DNA from: Micrococcales bacterium
GTDB lineage: Bacteria; Actinomycetota; Actinomycetes; Actinomycetales; Microbacteriaceae
Direction of reading: 5' to 3'
Assembly: GCA_947452985.1 (NCBI GenBank)
Contig: CANGEU010000005.1
Coordinates: 1-64,000 of the forward strand
Length of the DNA stretch: 64,000 nt
Shown here: one piece after another, positions 1 to 10,580 of the stretch
How the letters are laid out: every line of letters begins with the position of its first letter
Position numbering within the stretch: the stretch's first letter is position 1
The notes under the pieces: generated by a model
Told to the model about the DNA's origin: nothing
What the model saw: only the letters and a program-made list of their open reading frames with translations
Database searches by the model: none
Position numbers and translations under genes: made by a program

Positions 1-1329
1 ATTCGCCTACGTACCATCATCGGCTGGCCATCTCCGACCAAGCAGAACTCAGGAAAGATTCATGGATCTGCACTAGGTGCCGATGAACTTACCGGGCTCA
101 AGAATGTTCTGGGATTCGATCCAAACCAGACCTTCCAAGTTGATGAAGACGTGATTGCACACACTCGCGGTTACCAAAACTTTGCAGATGAAAGTCGCAA
201 AGTCTGGGAAGCCTCCTTTGATGTTTGGGCATCAGAAAATCCAGAAAAAGAGGCCCTCCTGAACCGATTGCAAGCGGGCGAGCTTCCAGCTGAACTAACT
301 GCTTCGCTTCCAATTTTTGAGGGCGGTACCGAGGTTTCCACTCGAGCTGCCTCTGGCAAGGTGATCAACGGCATTGCAGGAGTCATGCCTGAGCTTTGGG
401 GAGGTTCAGCGGACCTTGCCGAATCAAACCTCACAACCATCAGCGGAGCTAAGTCCTTCATTCCGAGCGAATGGTCTACCCATGAGTGGTCTGGCGACAA
501 GTATGGTCGCGTCCTTCACTTTGGTATCCGCGAGCACGCCATGGGTTCAATCCTGAACGGCATCACCCTTAGCGGCCACACCAGACCTTTTGGCGGAACC
601 TTCCTAATATTCAGTGATTACATGCGCCCAGCGGTTCGCTTGGCTGCCCTTATGGGTGTTCCATCCATCTTTGTCTGGACTCACGATTCCGTGGCCCTTG
701 GTGAAGATGGCCCAACTCACCAGCCAATTGAACAACTAGCGACTTTGCGAGCCATCCCAAACCTTGCGATCGTTCGTCCAGGTGATGCGAATGAAACTTC
801 CTTCGCGTGGCAGGGAATGCTTGAACACAAGGATGGACCTTCGGGTATTGCTCTGACGCGTCAGAACATCCCTGTTTTCAAACGTGGCGAAAAGGACTCA
901 ACCGGTGTTGTGATTGCTGGAGCAGAAAACACTTTGAAAGGCGCTTACGTTCTAGCCGACGGATCGAATGGCAAACCAAAGTTGATTCTCATTGCAACCG
1001 GATCTGAACTGCAGCTTGCAGTTGAGGCTCGACTTCAACTGGAGGCAGCAGGTGTTTCAACTCGTGTGGTTTCTGCACCTTGTTTGGAATGGTTCGATGA
1101 ACAGTCGGTTGAGTACCGCGAATCGGTTCTACCTTCAAATGTTAAAGCTCGTGTTTCCGTAGAAGCTGGCCTCAACCTCGGTTGGAGCAAGTACGTGGGA
1201 CCGTTCGGTGAGTCGGTTTCAATCGAGCACTTCGGAGCATCTGCCGATTACAAGACCCTATTCCGTGAATTTGGAATGACTGTCGAAAATGTTGTTGCTG
1301 CCGCCAAGAGCAGCCTAAAGAAAGCGTAA
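1..1329 (+). CDS. tkt: Transketolase, C-terminal part (5' end outside window)
   Basis: Thiamine-diphosphate enzyme that moves two-carbon ketol units between pentose, heptose and triose/hexose phosphates. The frame is open from base 1 and its first residues already match transketolase (GWPSPTKQNSGKIHG). The gene is therefore truncated by the window, and the GTG at 151 is internal. About 442 residues remain, covering the pyrimidine-binding and C-terminal domains. Landmarks are GIREHAMG, which carries the catalytic Glu that activates the cofactor, and HDSVALGEDGPTHQPIEQL, typical of the phosphate/ThDP pocket. It ends 6 bp before tal and is the first visible gene of a pentose phosphate operon. 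Confidence 0.98.
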   Translation: MRLRTIIGWPSPTKQNSGKIHGSALGADELTGLKNVLGFDPNQTFQVDEDVIAHTRGYQNFADESRKVWEASFDVWASENPEKEALLNRLQAGELPAELTASLPIFEGGTEVSTRAASGKVINGIAGVMPELWGGSADLAESNLTTISGAKSFIPSEWSTHEWSGDKYGRVLHFGIREHAMGSILNGITLSGHTRPFGGTFLIFSDYMRPAVRLAALMGVPSIFVWTHDSVALGEDGPTHQPIEQLATLRAIPNLAIVRPGDANETSFAWQGMLEHKDGPSGIALTRQNIPVFKRGEKDSTGVVIAGAENTLKGAYVLADGSNGKPKLILIATGSELQLAVEARLQLEAAGVSTRVVSAPCLEWFDEQSVEYRESVLPSNVKARVSVEAGLNLGWSKYVGPFGESVSIEHFGASADYKTLFREFGMTVENVVAAAKSSLKKA

Positions 1330-1335
1330 GAAATC

Positions 1336-2442
1336 ATGACCAGTCCCCTAGCTCAACTTGACGCCAACGGCGTAAGCATTTGGCTCGACGACCTTTCTCG
1401 CACTCGCATCGAGTCGGGAAACCTTGCATCTTTGATTGAGACACGTTCTGTGAGTGGTGTTACCACCAACCCGACCATCTTCGCCCAGGCATTGGGCAAG
1501 GGTGACGGCTACGGTCAACAGGTCGCCGAGCTTGCCACCGCGGGTAAGTCTGCTACCGAAGCAATCTTTGAAATCACCACCGTCGATGTCGCCAACGCCT
1601 GTGACATCTTCAAGGGTGTCTATGAGAGCTCTAAGGGCTTTGACGGACGCGTTTCGATTGAGGTAGAGCCAGGTTTGGCCCACGACACTGAAGGCACCGT
1701 CAAGCAGGCGAAAGAGCTTTTCGCAAAGGTAAACCGCGAGAACGTGATGATCAAGATCCCTGCTACAAAAGCCGGTCTAGCAGCAATCACCGCGGTAATT
1801 GCAGAAGGCATTAGCGTCAACGTAACCCTTATCTTCTCGCTGCAGCGTTACCAGGAAGTTATTGCCGCGTATGTGGCTGGAATCAAGAAAGCAAAAGCCA
1901 ACGGGCACGACCTTTCAAAGATTCACTCGGTTGCTTCATTCTTCGTTTCACGCGTAGACACTGAGATCGACAAGCGGTTGGAAGCCATTGGCACCGATGA
2001 AGCTCTTGCGATGAAGAGTAAGGCTGCTCTAGCGAATGCTCGTTTGGCATACCAGGTCTTTGAACAGGACTTCGCGACTACAGAATGGTCGGAACTCGAG
2101 GCAAGCGGCGCAAACAAGCAGCGCCCGCTGATGGCATCAACCGGAGTTAAGGACCCTGCACTTCTAGACACCCTCTATGTAACCGAACTTGTTGCACCAA
2201 TGTTGGTAAACACCATGCCGGAAAAGACCATGGAGGCGGTTTTCGACCACGGAGTTATTCCTCAGAACTCGATTGTTGCTCACTACGCTGAGTCAACCGC
2301 CGTTTTGAACCAGCTGGCAGCACTTGGTGTTAGCTACGATGACGTCACTGAACTTCTTGAAACCGAAGGCGTCGAAAAATTCATCATCTCTTGGAACGAA
2401 CTTGTTGAAAGCATTGAAGCCGCACTAGAGGCTGCCAAGTAA
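1336..2442 (+). CDS. tal: Transaldolase
   Basis: Transfers dihydroxyacetone from sedoheptulose-7-P to glyceraldehyde-3-P, linking the pentose phosphate pathway to glycolysis. The 368-residue protein is the long actinobacterial/cyanobacterial type. It has [10 protein letters not shown] near residue 40 and the Schiff-base lysine at K140 in [22 protein letters not shown] and the late NTMPEKT segment also fit the family. Its TAA stop shares one base with the ATG of pgi (TAATG), so the two are translationally coupled. In some bacteria these two domains are fused; here they are separate but abutting. Confidence 0.97.
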   Translation: MTSPLAQLDANGVSIWLDDLSRTRIESGNLASLIETRSVSGVTTNPTIFAQALGKGDGYGQQVAELATAGKSATEAIFEITTVDVANACDIFKGVYESSKGFDGRVSIEVEPGLAHDTEGTVKQAKELFAKVNRENVMIKIPATKAGLAAITAVIAEGISVNVTLIFSLQRYQEVIAAYVAGIKKAKANGHDLSKIHSVASFFVSRVDTEIDKRLEAIGTDEALAMKSKAALANARLAYQVFEQDFATTEWSELEASGANKQRPLMASTGVKDPALLDTLYVTELVAPMLVNTMPEKTMEAVFDHGVIPQNSIVAHYAESTAVLNQLAALGVSYDDVTELLETEGVEKFIISWNELVESIEAALEAAK

Positions 2443-4037
2443 TGGGTATCAAGGTTGCCGTAAGCGGCAAAACTTCTGCTGCAGTTGAATCGGTAATCGA
2501 TCAACTAGTTGCCGATAAAGTTGCCAGTCGAATTGCTGCCAAGGACTTCACGCTTTGGGGTAAAGACGCAGAGTCTGAGAGCTCGATCCGACTTGGCTGG
2601 ACCAGTTCTGCTGTTGAGTCTCAAGAACTAGTTACCGGCATTTTGCAATTGAAGGATTACTTCAATGCACAAGGTGTTACTCGTTTCGTGCTTTGCGGAA
2701 TGGGTGGCTCATCGCTTGCCCCAGAAGTTATTACCAAAACCGCGGGCGTTGACCTCGTTGTCCTTGATTCAACCAACCCTGAGCAGGTTGGACATGCTCT
2801 CGCTGGGGATCTTTCACAAACCGCAGTAATCGTATCTTCAAAGTCTGGTTCGACAGTAGAGACCGACTCACAGAAGCGTCTTTTCGAGCAAGCATTTACC
2901 GCTGCTGGCGTCGACAAAACCGATCGCATCGTCATTGTCACCGACCCAGGTTCACCGATGGAAGCCGCTGCTAAGGCAGACGGCTATCGTATTTTCAACG
3001 CAGATCCAACCGTTGGCGGTCGCTACTCTGCTCTAACAGCGTTTGGGCTTGTACCTTCAGGTCTTGCCGGTGCAGACATCCAGACTCTTCTGAATGACGC
3101 GGTAGCCGCATCAGAGCTATTGGCTCAGGACTCTGAAGGAAACCCTGGACTGGTTCTGGGTTCAGTGCTTGCTAGAACCGCTAATGGTGTTGGTTTCGCT
3201 GACAAACTTGGTCTAGTCGAAGCTGGAACATCAATTCACGGACTTGGCGACTGGGCGGAGCAGCTAATTGCTGAGTCGACTGGAAAGCTTGGCAAGGGTG
3301 TTTTGCCGGTCGTTTTGGAGGCTTCCGCGCCGGAATTGACCAATAAGCCGGCCGATCTTGTTATCGCTCGTCTTGTTGCTGATGCTAGCCACGCTAACCA
3401 TGATGAAGTTTCGGTTTCGGGTTCGCTCGGTGCGCAGTTCCTCCTTTGGGAGTATGCCACCGTCGTTGCATCACGTCTCATCGGCATCAACCCATTCGAC
3501 CAGCCGGACGTTGAGTCGGCAAAGATTGCCGCTCGCGGAATGTTGGAGAACCGAGCTGCCGAGTTACCTGCCGCCTTTGTTGAAGCCGGAATTGAGGTTC
3601 GCGCCAAGGGTATTGCTTTGGACGGCATTGACACCGTAAGCGGCGCAATTTCTGCGTTCCTAGCTACCGGCGAGTTAGACAGCTATGTTTCGGTTCACGC
3701 CTATCTGGACCGCGTTGGCTACCCAAGCGCCGCTGGTCTTCGTTCCGCCTTTGCAGAGCAGTCAGGTCGTCCAACCACATTCGGATGGGCCCCTCGCTTC
3801 CTGCACTCAACTGGTCAGTACCACAAGGGTGGACCGGCGCAGGGTCTATACATACAGATCGTTTCGAGAGCATCAAAAGACATTTCCGTTCCAGGTCGCG
3901 ACTTCACCCTTGGTGAACTTATTGCGTCTCAGGCTGCTGGTGACGCCGAAGTTTTGGCTTCGCATGGTCGCCCGGTTTTGACTCTCACCGTGAGCGATGT
4001 CGAAGCCGGACTGGCTTTGATTTCAAAAAGTCTTTAG
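2442..4037 (+). CDS. pgi: Glucose-6-phosphate isomerase
   Basis: Interconverts glucose-6-P and fructose-6-P. The 531-residue protein has two SIS-type sugar-phosphate domains. CGMGGSSLAPEV lies near residue 85, SKSGSTVET follows (phosphate loop), and RPTTFGWAPRFLHSTGQYHKG sits in the last quarter. The HSTGQYHKGG signature and the position straight after tal resemble the isomerase half of fused transaldolase/phosphoglucose isomerase proteins more than the classical dimeric E. coli Pgi; that comparison is from memory. The ATG overlaps the tal stop by one base, and zwf follows after 9 bp. Confidence 0.93.
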   Translation: MGIKVAVSGKTSAAVESVIDQLVADKVASRIAAKDFTLWGKDAESESSIRLGWTSSAVESQELVTGILQLKDYFNAQGVTRFVLCGMGGSSLAPEVITKTAGVDLVVLDSTNPEQVGHALAGDLSQTAVIVSSKSGSTVETDSQKRLFEQAFTAAGVDKTDRIVIVTDPGSPMEAAAKADGYRIFNADPTVGGRYSALTAFGLVPSGLAGADIQTLLNDAVAASELLAQDSEGNPGLVLGSVLARTANGVGFADKLGLVEAGTSIHGLGDWAEQLIAESTGKLGKGVLPVVLEASAPELTNKPADLVIARLVADASHANHDEVSVSGSLGAQFLLWEYATVVASRLIGINPFDQPDVESAKIAARGMLENRAAELPAAFVEAGIEVRAKGIALDGIDTVSGAISAFLATGELDSYVSVHAYLDRVGYPSAAGLRSAFAEQSGRPTTFGWAPRFLHSTGQYHKGGPAQGLYIQIVSRASKDISVPGRDFTLGELIASQAAGDAEVLASHGRPVLTLTVSDVEAGLALISKSL

Positions 4038-4046
4038 GAGAAACAC

Positions 4047-5588
4047 TTGAGTCCTGCAAAGTTGGCCGCTGGCCACAATCCGCTGCGAGATCCTGATGAC
4101 CGTCGTCTGAATCGAATCGCTGGTCCGAGTTCTCTCGTAATCTTTGGTGTAACTGGCGACTTGTCGCGAAAGAAGCTTATGCCTGCGGTCTATGACCTAG
4201 CCAACCGTGGTTTGCTTCCACCAGGTTTTGCGCTAGTCGGTTTCGCTAGACGCGAGTGGGAGAATCAAGATTTCGCCCAAGTAGTTCACGATTCGGTTCG
4301 CGAGTACGCGCGCACGCCATTCAGCGAAGAAGTTTGGCAGCAACTCTCCGAAGGCATTCGATTTGTCCAAGGTGACTTCGACGATGACGAAGCATTCGAC
4401 CGACTCAAGGCAACCATCGAGGAACTAGACACTAAACGTGGAACTAACGGTAACCACGCGTTTTACCTCTCAATTCCACCAAAGGCTTTTCCGTTGGTGT
4501 GTCGCCAACTTAGCCGCAGTGGTCTTGCCGACCCAAAGCCGGACGAGTTCAGACGTGTCGTCATTGAAAAACCTTTTGGTCACGACCTGAAATCGGCTCG
4601 TGAACTAAACGAAGTGGTTGAAACTGTTTTCCCTGCGGATTCGATCTTCCGAATCGATCACTATCTAGGTAAAGAGACTGTTCAGAATATTCTGGCGCTT
4701 CGCTTTGCTAACCAACTTTTTGAGCCGTTGTGGAATTCAAACTACATCGACCACGTTCAGATCACCATGGCCGAGGACATTGGTGTTGGCGGTCGTGCCG
4801 GTTACTACGACGGAATCGGCGCAGCTCGCGACGTCATCCAGAACCACCTTCTTCAGCTTCTAGCTTTAACCGCAATGGAGGAGCCGGTCTCCTTCGATGC
4901 CGCCGACCTTAGAAATGAAAAAGAGAAGGTTCTCCAGGCAGTTCGCCTCCCGAAAGACCTTGGTAAATACACTGCCCGTGGCCAGTATGCGGGTGGATGG
5001 CAGGGTGGCGAAGAAGTTCTTGGATTCCTGCAGGAAGACGGAATGAATCCAAAGTCGGTTACCGAGACATACGCTGCGATGCGTCTAGACATCAATACCC
5101 GTCGTTGGGCCGGTGTTCCGTTCTACCTTCGCGCTGGAAAGCGACTTGGACGACGTGTAACTGAAATAGCAGTTGTCTTTAAGCGCGCACCACAGCAACT
5201 ATTTGCTGCGGACCAGACTTCCGAGCTAGGTCAAAACGCACTAGTTATTCGAGTCCAGCCTGATGAAGGTGTAACCATTCGTTTTGGTTCGAAGGTCCCT
5301 GGTGTTGGAATGCAGGTTCGCGATGTAACCATGGACTTCGGTTATGGGCACGCATTCACCGAAGCGAGCCCAGAAGCCTATGAGCGCCTAATTCTTGACG
5401 TTCTCTTGGGCGATCCTCCCCTGTTCCCACGTCACGAAGAAGTCGAGCTGTCTTGGCAAATTCTTGACCCAATTGAGGAATTCTGGGAGAAGCAAGGACA
5501 GCCTGAGCAATACCGTCCCGGCACCTGGGGGCCTGCCTCTGCCGACAAGATGATGGAACAAGACGGAAGGGCGTGGCGTCGTCCATGA
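4047..5588 (+). CDS. zwf: Glucose-6-phosphate 1-dehydrogenase
   Basis: Oxidises glucose-6-P to 6-phosphogluconolactone with NADP, the entry to the oxidative pentose phosphate branch. The length is 513 residues, normal for the family. The N-terminal Rossmann motif is FGVTGDLSRKKLMPAVYDL. IEKPFGHDLKSA and the active-site RIDHYLGKETVQN are intact. The start is a TTG at 4047, set by AGGAG at 4036-4040 with a 6-base spacer. The stop overlaps the preferred opcA start as ATGA. The neighbouring opcA encodes its actinobacterial assembly/activity factor. Confidence 0.98.
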   Translation: MSPAKLAAGHNPLRDPDDRRLNRIAGPSSLVIFGVTGDLSRKKLMPAVYDLANRGLLPPGFALVGFARREWENQDFAQVVHDSVREYARTPFSEEVWQQLSEGIRFVQGDFDDDEAFDRLKATIEELDTKRGTNGNHAFYLSIPPKAFPLVCRQLSRSGLADPKPDEFRRVVIEKPFGHDLKSARELNEVVETVFPADSIFRIDHYLGKETVQNILALRFANQLFEPLWNSNYIDHVQITMAEDIGVGGRAGYYDGIGAARDVIQNHLLQLLALTAMEEPVSFDAADLRNEKEKVLQAVRLPKDLGKYTARGQYAGGWQGGEEVLGFLQEDGMNPKSVTETYAAMRLDINTRRWAGVPFYLRAGKRLGRRVTEIAVVFKRAPQQLFAADQTSELGQNALVIRVQPDEGVTIRFGSKVPGVGMQVRDVTMDFGYGHAFTEASPEAYERLILDVLLGDPPLFPRHEEVELSWQILDPIEEFWEKQGQPEQYRPGTWGPASADKMMEQDGRAWRRP

Positions 5589-6505
5589 TCGTTGAACTAA
5601 AAGACACCACAATCAGCAAGGTTTCGAAGGCCCTCGTTCAGATTCGTGAACAGGGTGGCGCAGTTGCACTAGGTAGAGTACTCACGCTGGTCATTCAGAC
5701 TGACATCGATGGCTTTGAATCTGCAGTCAAGTCGGCAAATGAGTCATCCCGCGAACACCCTTGTCGAATCATTGTTCTAGCTCACTCAAAGCCAAGTGCA
5801 ACCGCTAAAGCAAAATTGGACGCCGAAATCCGTGTCGGTGGCGATGCTGGTGCTTCTGAAGTCATCGTGCTTAAGGCACATGGTGAAGCCGCTAGCGACC
5901 CTGAACTTCTAGTGACTGGGCTTTTGCTACCAGATGCACCGGTGGTTGCTTGGTGGCCGTCTGAGGCTCCCACAAAGCTTTCAACGTCGCCGATTGGACG
6001 TATTGCTACTCGAAGGATTACAGATTCGGCGCGGCAGCCAGACCCTCACGCTTTCTTGAAGAATCTGGCCAAGGGCTACCAACCTGGTGATTCGGATTTC
6101 GCATGGACCCGGCTCACTCTTTGGCGCGCACAATTGGCAGCAATCCTAGATCAGCCGCCTTTTGATCCGGTGACCGCCGTAGAAGTAACCGGCGCTCCTG
6201 ATTCTCCTAGCACCGACCTGTTGGCGGCTTGGCTTGGTTTGAAGCTAAAAGTTGAGGTTACCCTGACTCACCAGCCACGTGGAGCATCGGTTAGCGGCAT
6301 CAAAGCCGTAAAACTTATTAGAGAATCTGGCAACATCGAAATCGTTCGAAGAGTTCCCGACGTAGCAACTCTGATTCAACCAACCCAACCAACTCGAGAA
6401 ATTTCCTTGCCACGACGAAGTGACCGCGATTGCCTGAGCGAAGATTTGCGACGTTTGGACCCGGATGAACTATTTGGCAAGGTAATCAAGTGGTTCGCCC
6501 GATAG
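5585..6505 (+). CDS. opcA: Glucose-6-phosphate dehydrogenase assembly protein OpcA
   Basis: Accessory protein needed for assembly or activity of glucose-6-phosphate dehydrogenase in cyanobacteria and actinobacteria. The product of about 306 residues contains APVVAWWPSEAP and SPIGRIATRRITDS, typical of OpcA, and a C-terminal stretch with DCLSEDLRRLDPDE. I chose the ATG at 5585 because it forms an ATGA overlap with the zwf stop. A GTG at 5573 is in frame but lies only 2 bases after the GGAAGG. The end overlaps pgl by 16 bases. Confidence 0.93.
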   Translation: MIVELKDTTISKVSKALVQIREQGGAVALGRVLTLVIQTDIDGFESAVKSANESSREHPCRIIVLAHSKPSATAKAKLDAEIRVGGDAGASEVIVLKAHGEAASDPELLVTGLLLPDAPVVAWWPSEAPTKLSTSPIGRIATRRITDSARQPDPHAFLKNLAKGYQPGDSDFAWTRLTLWRAQLAAILDQPPFDPVTAVEVTGAPDSPSTDLLAAWLGLKLKVEVTLTHQPRGASVSGIKAVKLIRESGNIEIVRRVPDVATLIQPTQPTREISLPRRSDRDCLSEDLRRLDPDELFGKVIKWFAR

Positions 6506-7212
6506 TACATCGTTTCAAAGATGCCAACGGTGTAGCAAATGGGGCAGCCTCGGATCTATTCGACTTCGTGACTGCAAGGCTGTCAGAACAGGACAGGGTT
6601 GACGTTGCTGTTACAGGCGGCACCGTTGGAATTGCGACTTTGGCTGCCGCAGGATTACTCGAATTCAACACTTTGGAACTCAGTCGTCTTCACATTTGGT
6701 GGGGCGATGAGCGCTTTGTGGCTTCAGACAGCGACGACCGCAATGCAAACCAGGCGCATTCGGCGTGGCTTAGAGAGCTAAACATCCCTTTGGAAAATCT
6801 CCATTCGTTTCCAGCGAGTGACGAGGGACTCTCTTTAGATGAGGCTGCATCGAAGTTTGCAGGGCGCTTCGATTCGGTGGGCATCAATTTTGATCTGATG
6901 CTTATGGGAATGGGGCCCGATGGACACATCGCCAGCCTTTTTCCGGGTAAAACTGCTGGCGAATCGACTAATTCGGTGGTGGCTGAACATGATTCTCCTA
7001 AACCCCCTCCACAGAGACTCTCATTCAACTACGCCACAATCAACAACGCTAAAGAGATTTGGTTCACAGTTGCGGGCGCTGACAAAGCCGAGGCGGTTTC
7101 AGTTGTTTTCGGAGATGAGCCAACCCAGCTTCCTGCAGGCAGGATTATGGGCAAAGAAAAGACGGTCTGGTACGTTGACCAGACCGCCGGAAATCTTGTT
7201 TGGGGTTGCTAA
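6490..7212 (+). CDS. pgl: 6-Phosphogluconolactonase
   Basis: Hydrolyses 6-phosphogluconolactone to 6-phosphogluconate, the step after Zwf. The 240 residues form a NagB/DevB-type fold. TGGTVGIATL replaces the usual SGGST phosphate loop, HIWWGDERFV is the family signature, and MGMGPDGHIASLFPG carries the catalytic histidine region. The GTG start at 6490 lies inside opcA. No 6-phosphogluconate dehydrogenase follows in this operon. The TAA stop overlaps the stop of the opposing secG gene by four bases, leaving no intergenic room for a terminator. Confidence 0.95.
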   Translation: MVRPIVHRFKDANGVANGAASDLFDFVTARLSEQDRVDVAVTGGTVGIATLAAAGLLEFNTLELSRLHIWWGDERFVASDSDDRNANQAHSAWLRELNIPLENLHSFPASDEGLSLDEAASKFAGRFDSVGINFDLMLMGMGPDGHIASLFPGKTAGESTNSVVAEHDSPKPPPQRLSFNYATINNAKEIWFTVAGADKAEAVSVVFGDEPTQLPAGRIMGKEKTVWYVDQTAGNLVWGC

Positions 7213-7460
7213 GCCGAAGCAGTAAATCGTGCAAATAGTCCCAGTGCCACGATAATTACAACCCAGACAACACCCAAAATGATGGTGATTCGGTTAAGGT
7301 TTCGCTCGGCTACACCCGAAGACTGCATTGTGGTAGAAACACCGCCACCAAACATGTCGGAAAGTCCGCCGCCGCGACCCTTGTGTAGAAGAATCAGTAG
7401 CGTTAGTAGCAAACTGATAATAAAAAGTAGCACTGCAAGTGCGATACGAATTGCGTCCAT
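7209..7460 (-). CDS. secG: Preprotein translocase subunit SecG
   Basis: Small auxiliary subunit of the SecYEG channel in the cytoplasmic membrane. The 83 residues comprise two hydrophobic helices (about 4-24 and 57-79). They are joined by a loop with HKGRGGGLSDMFGGG, the hallmark of SecG. It is the last gene of the minus-strand glycolytic operon, 24 bp after tpiA, a placement common in Actinobacteria. Its stop is embedded in a CTAA shared with the convergent pgl stop. Confidence 0.96.
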   Translation of the reverse strand: MDAIRIALAVLLFIISLLLTLLILLHKGRGGGLSDMFGGGVSTTMQSSGVAERNLNRITIILGVVWVVIIVALGLFARFTASA

Positions 7461-7484
7461 GTTTAGTCTCCTGAAGCCTTAATT

Positions 7485-8267
7485 CTACAATGCTAGGTGG
7501 CTCTGGAAGCGAGCAATACCTGCGAACTCGTCTGAGTCTAGGCTGGCACCACCAACGAGCACACCATCTACTTCTGGGCTCCTTAGGAAGCCTGCTACAT
7601 TTGCAGCCTTTACGGATCCGCCATAAAGGATACGAACCTTATCGGCAACATCGCCGTGAGAACTGCGGATAGCCTCACGGATTTTTCCGCAAACGCTTGC
7701 CGCCTGTTCAGGGGTTGCCACCTGACCGGTACCGATGGCCCAGACAGGTTCGTATGCGATAACAAAATCTCCAAGTTCAGCGTGACCAGCAAGTGCAGCC
7801 AAAGTCTGTCGCACTGGCACAGCCGCTGCGCCTTCAGCCTCCAGCTCTTCAAGGGTTTCCCCTACACAAATTACCGGAGCAATTCCATGACGGAAGGCTG
7901 CAGCTGTTTTCGCCTGAACTACTTCATCGGTTTCGTTGTGATATTGGCGACGCTCGCTGTGCCCGGTAAGAACATAATTAGCATCCAACTTCTTGAGAGC
8001 AAGGCCGGAAACCTCTCCGGTGAAAGCTCCCGAATCGTGTGCTGAAATGTCTTGAGCGCCAAGTTTGATGTCAAAGTTATCTGCATCGATAAGTGTCTGA
8101 ATAGAGCGGAGCGACGTGAATCCTGGGAATACCGCGACTTCGGCTTTCGAGTAGTCGAAATTTGCATCCTTCAAGGTCCAAGCAAGCTTTTGAACCAAAG
8201 CAATGCCCTGCTGGTGATCTAGGTTCATCTTCCAGTTTCCGGCGATAAACGGAATGCGGTTAGTCAT
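7485..8267 (-). CDS. tpiA: Triosephosphate isomerase
   Basis: Interconverts dihydroxyacetone-P and glyceraldehyde-3-P. The 260-residue TIM barrel has AGNWKMN (catalytic Lys) near residue 10, LTGHSERRQYHNE (catalytic His), IAYEPVWAIGTGQVATPEQA (catalytic Glu and mobile loop 6) and RILYGGSVKAANV (phosphate binding). The ATG overlaps the pgk stop by 8 bases (ATGACTAA), so translation is probably coupled to pgk. Confidence 0.98.
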   Translation of the reverse strand: MTNRIPFIAGNWKMNLDHQQGIALVQKLAWTLKDANFDYSKAEVAVFPGFTSLRSIQTLIDADNFDIKLGAQDISAHDSGAFTGEVSGLALKKLDANYVLTGHSERRQYHNETDEVVQAKTAAAFRHGIAPVICVGETLEELEAEGAAAVPVRQTLAALAGHAELGDFVIAYEPVWAIGTGQVATPEQAASVCGKIREAIRSSHGDVADKVRILYGGSVKAANVAGFLRSPEVDGVLVGGASLDSDEFAGIARFQSHLAL

Positions 8268-9465
8268 TTAGGACCTCCAGGCCGGGTAGTTTCTTTCCTT
8301 CAAGGTATTCAAGGCTCGCGCCACCGCCAGTAGAAATGTGGCCGAACTGCTCATCCTTGAAACCGAGAATTCGAACTGCAGCGGCAGAGTCCCCGCCGCC
8401 GACAACTGATAGCCCAGAAACCCTAGTTAGGGCGTCTGCAACTGCCTTAGTTCCATTTGCAAATTTGTCGATTTCGAAAACGCCCATTGGGCCATTCCAG
8501 AAAACCGTCTTTGCTTCCGCAATTTCACGCGCAAAGTTTGCGGCTGAATCCGGACCGATGTCGAGTCCGAGGCCGGAAGCTCCGAACGGCGACGATTCGA
8601 TTGAATCTGCCGACGTTACTGCCACTTCTGCGTCAGCGCCGAATTTGCTAGCAACAGTGATGTCGGTAGGAAGAACAATCTCTACACCAAGTTCCTTCGC
8701 CCGCGCGATATAGCCCAAGACGGTAGGAATCTGGTCTGTTTCTAGAAGTGAAGAGCCAACCTTGTACCCTTGCGCTGCGAGGAAGGTAAACACCATTCCT
8801 CCGCCAATCAAAAGTTTGTCGACCGTAGGTAGAAGGTGGTCAATTACGCCAAGTTTGTCACTAACCTTTGAACCACCCAACACAACCGCATAAGGTCGCT
8901 CAGGGCTCGTGGTTAGGCGCTGCATGACATCTAGTTCTTTTTCAACCAGGAAACCTGCATACGATGGCAGCAATTGCGCCAATTCGTAGACAGAAGCCTG
9001 CTTTCGGTGAACTACTCCAAAACCGTCGGATACGAAGATATCTCCGAAAGCAGCCAGTTTCGAAGCAAACTCACGTCGCACGTTTTCGTCTTTTGAAGTT
9101 TCTTCGGGGTTGAAGCGAAGGTTCTCAAGGACCACTACCCCACCGCGGTCTTGAACCTTCAATGCACCCTCGGCCTGAACCCCGACCGTGTCAGCGGCAA
9201 AAAGTACTGGTTGCCCAAGCAGTTCGCTCAAACGATCTGCTGCGGGTTCTAGCGAATACTTCTCGTCTGGAACACCCTCTGGGCGTCCAAGGTGGCTGAT
9301 GACAACCACCTTGGCGCCTTGCTCGACTAAATACTTAATGGTTGGCACAGATGCCACAATGCGTCCGTCATCGGTGATGCGCTTGCCGTCCAGTGGGACG
9401 TTTAGATCGCAGCGAATGATTACGCGTTTACCGTCAAGCGAGCCAAGCTCAGAGAGTTTTCTCAT
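8260..9465 (-). CDS. pgk: Phosphoglycerate kinase
   Basis: Transfers the acyl phosphate of 1,3-bisphosphoglycerate to ADP, an ATP-yielding step of glycolysis. The 401-residue two-lobed kinase has IRCDLNVPLDGKRITDDGRI near the N terminus and HLGRPEG in the substrate lobe. AVVLGGSKVSDKLGVID starts the nucleotide lobe, and GPMGVFEIDKFANGT and SVVGGGDSAAAV (ATP binding) close it. It lies 3 bp after gap and overlaps tpiA by 8 bases. Confidence 0.98.
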   Translation of the reverse strand: MRKLSELGSLDGKRVIIRCDLNVPLDGKRITDDGRIVASVPTIKYLVEQGAKVVVISHLGRPEGVPDEKYSLEPAADRLSELLGQPVLFAADTVGVQAEGALKVQDRGGVVVLENLRFNPEETSKDENVRREFASKLAAFGDIFVSDGFGVVHRKQASVYELAQLLPSYAGFLVEKELDVMQRLTTSPERPYAVVLGGSKVSDKLGVIDHLLPTVDKLLIGGGMVFTFLAAQGYKVGSSLLETDQIPTVLGYIARAKELGVEIVLPTDITVASKFGADAEVAVTSADSIESSPFGASGLGLDIGPDSAANFAREIAEAKTVFWNGPMGVFEIDKFANGTKAVADALTRVSGLSVVGGGDSAAAVRILGFKDEQFGHISTGGGASLEYLEGKKLPGLEVLND

Positions 9466-9468
9466 GAT

Positions 9469-10530
<1,062 letters not shown>

Positions 10531-10580
10531 TTACAAACTGCGGACTTTGCTACGCATCGTTGGGAGCAAGAAGTCTTCTT

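Noticed and set aside
151-1329. GTG at 151 as a transketolase start
   Set aside because: The same frame is open to base 1 and encodes conserved transketolase sequence, so the gene is cut by the window rather than starting there.
3236-3634. 132-codon minus-strand frame
   Set aside because: Shadow of pgi, whose plus-strand reading has all expected motifs.
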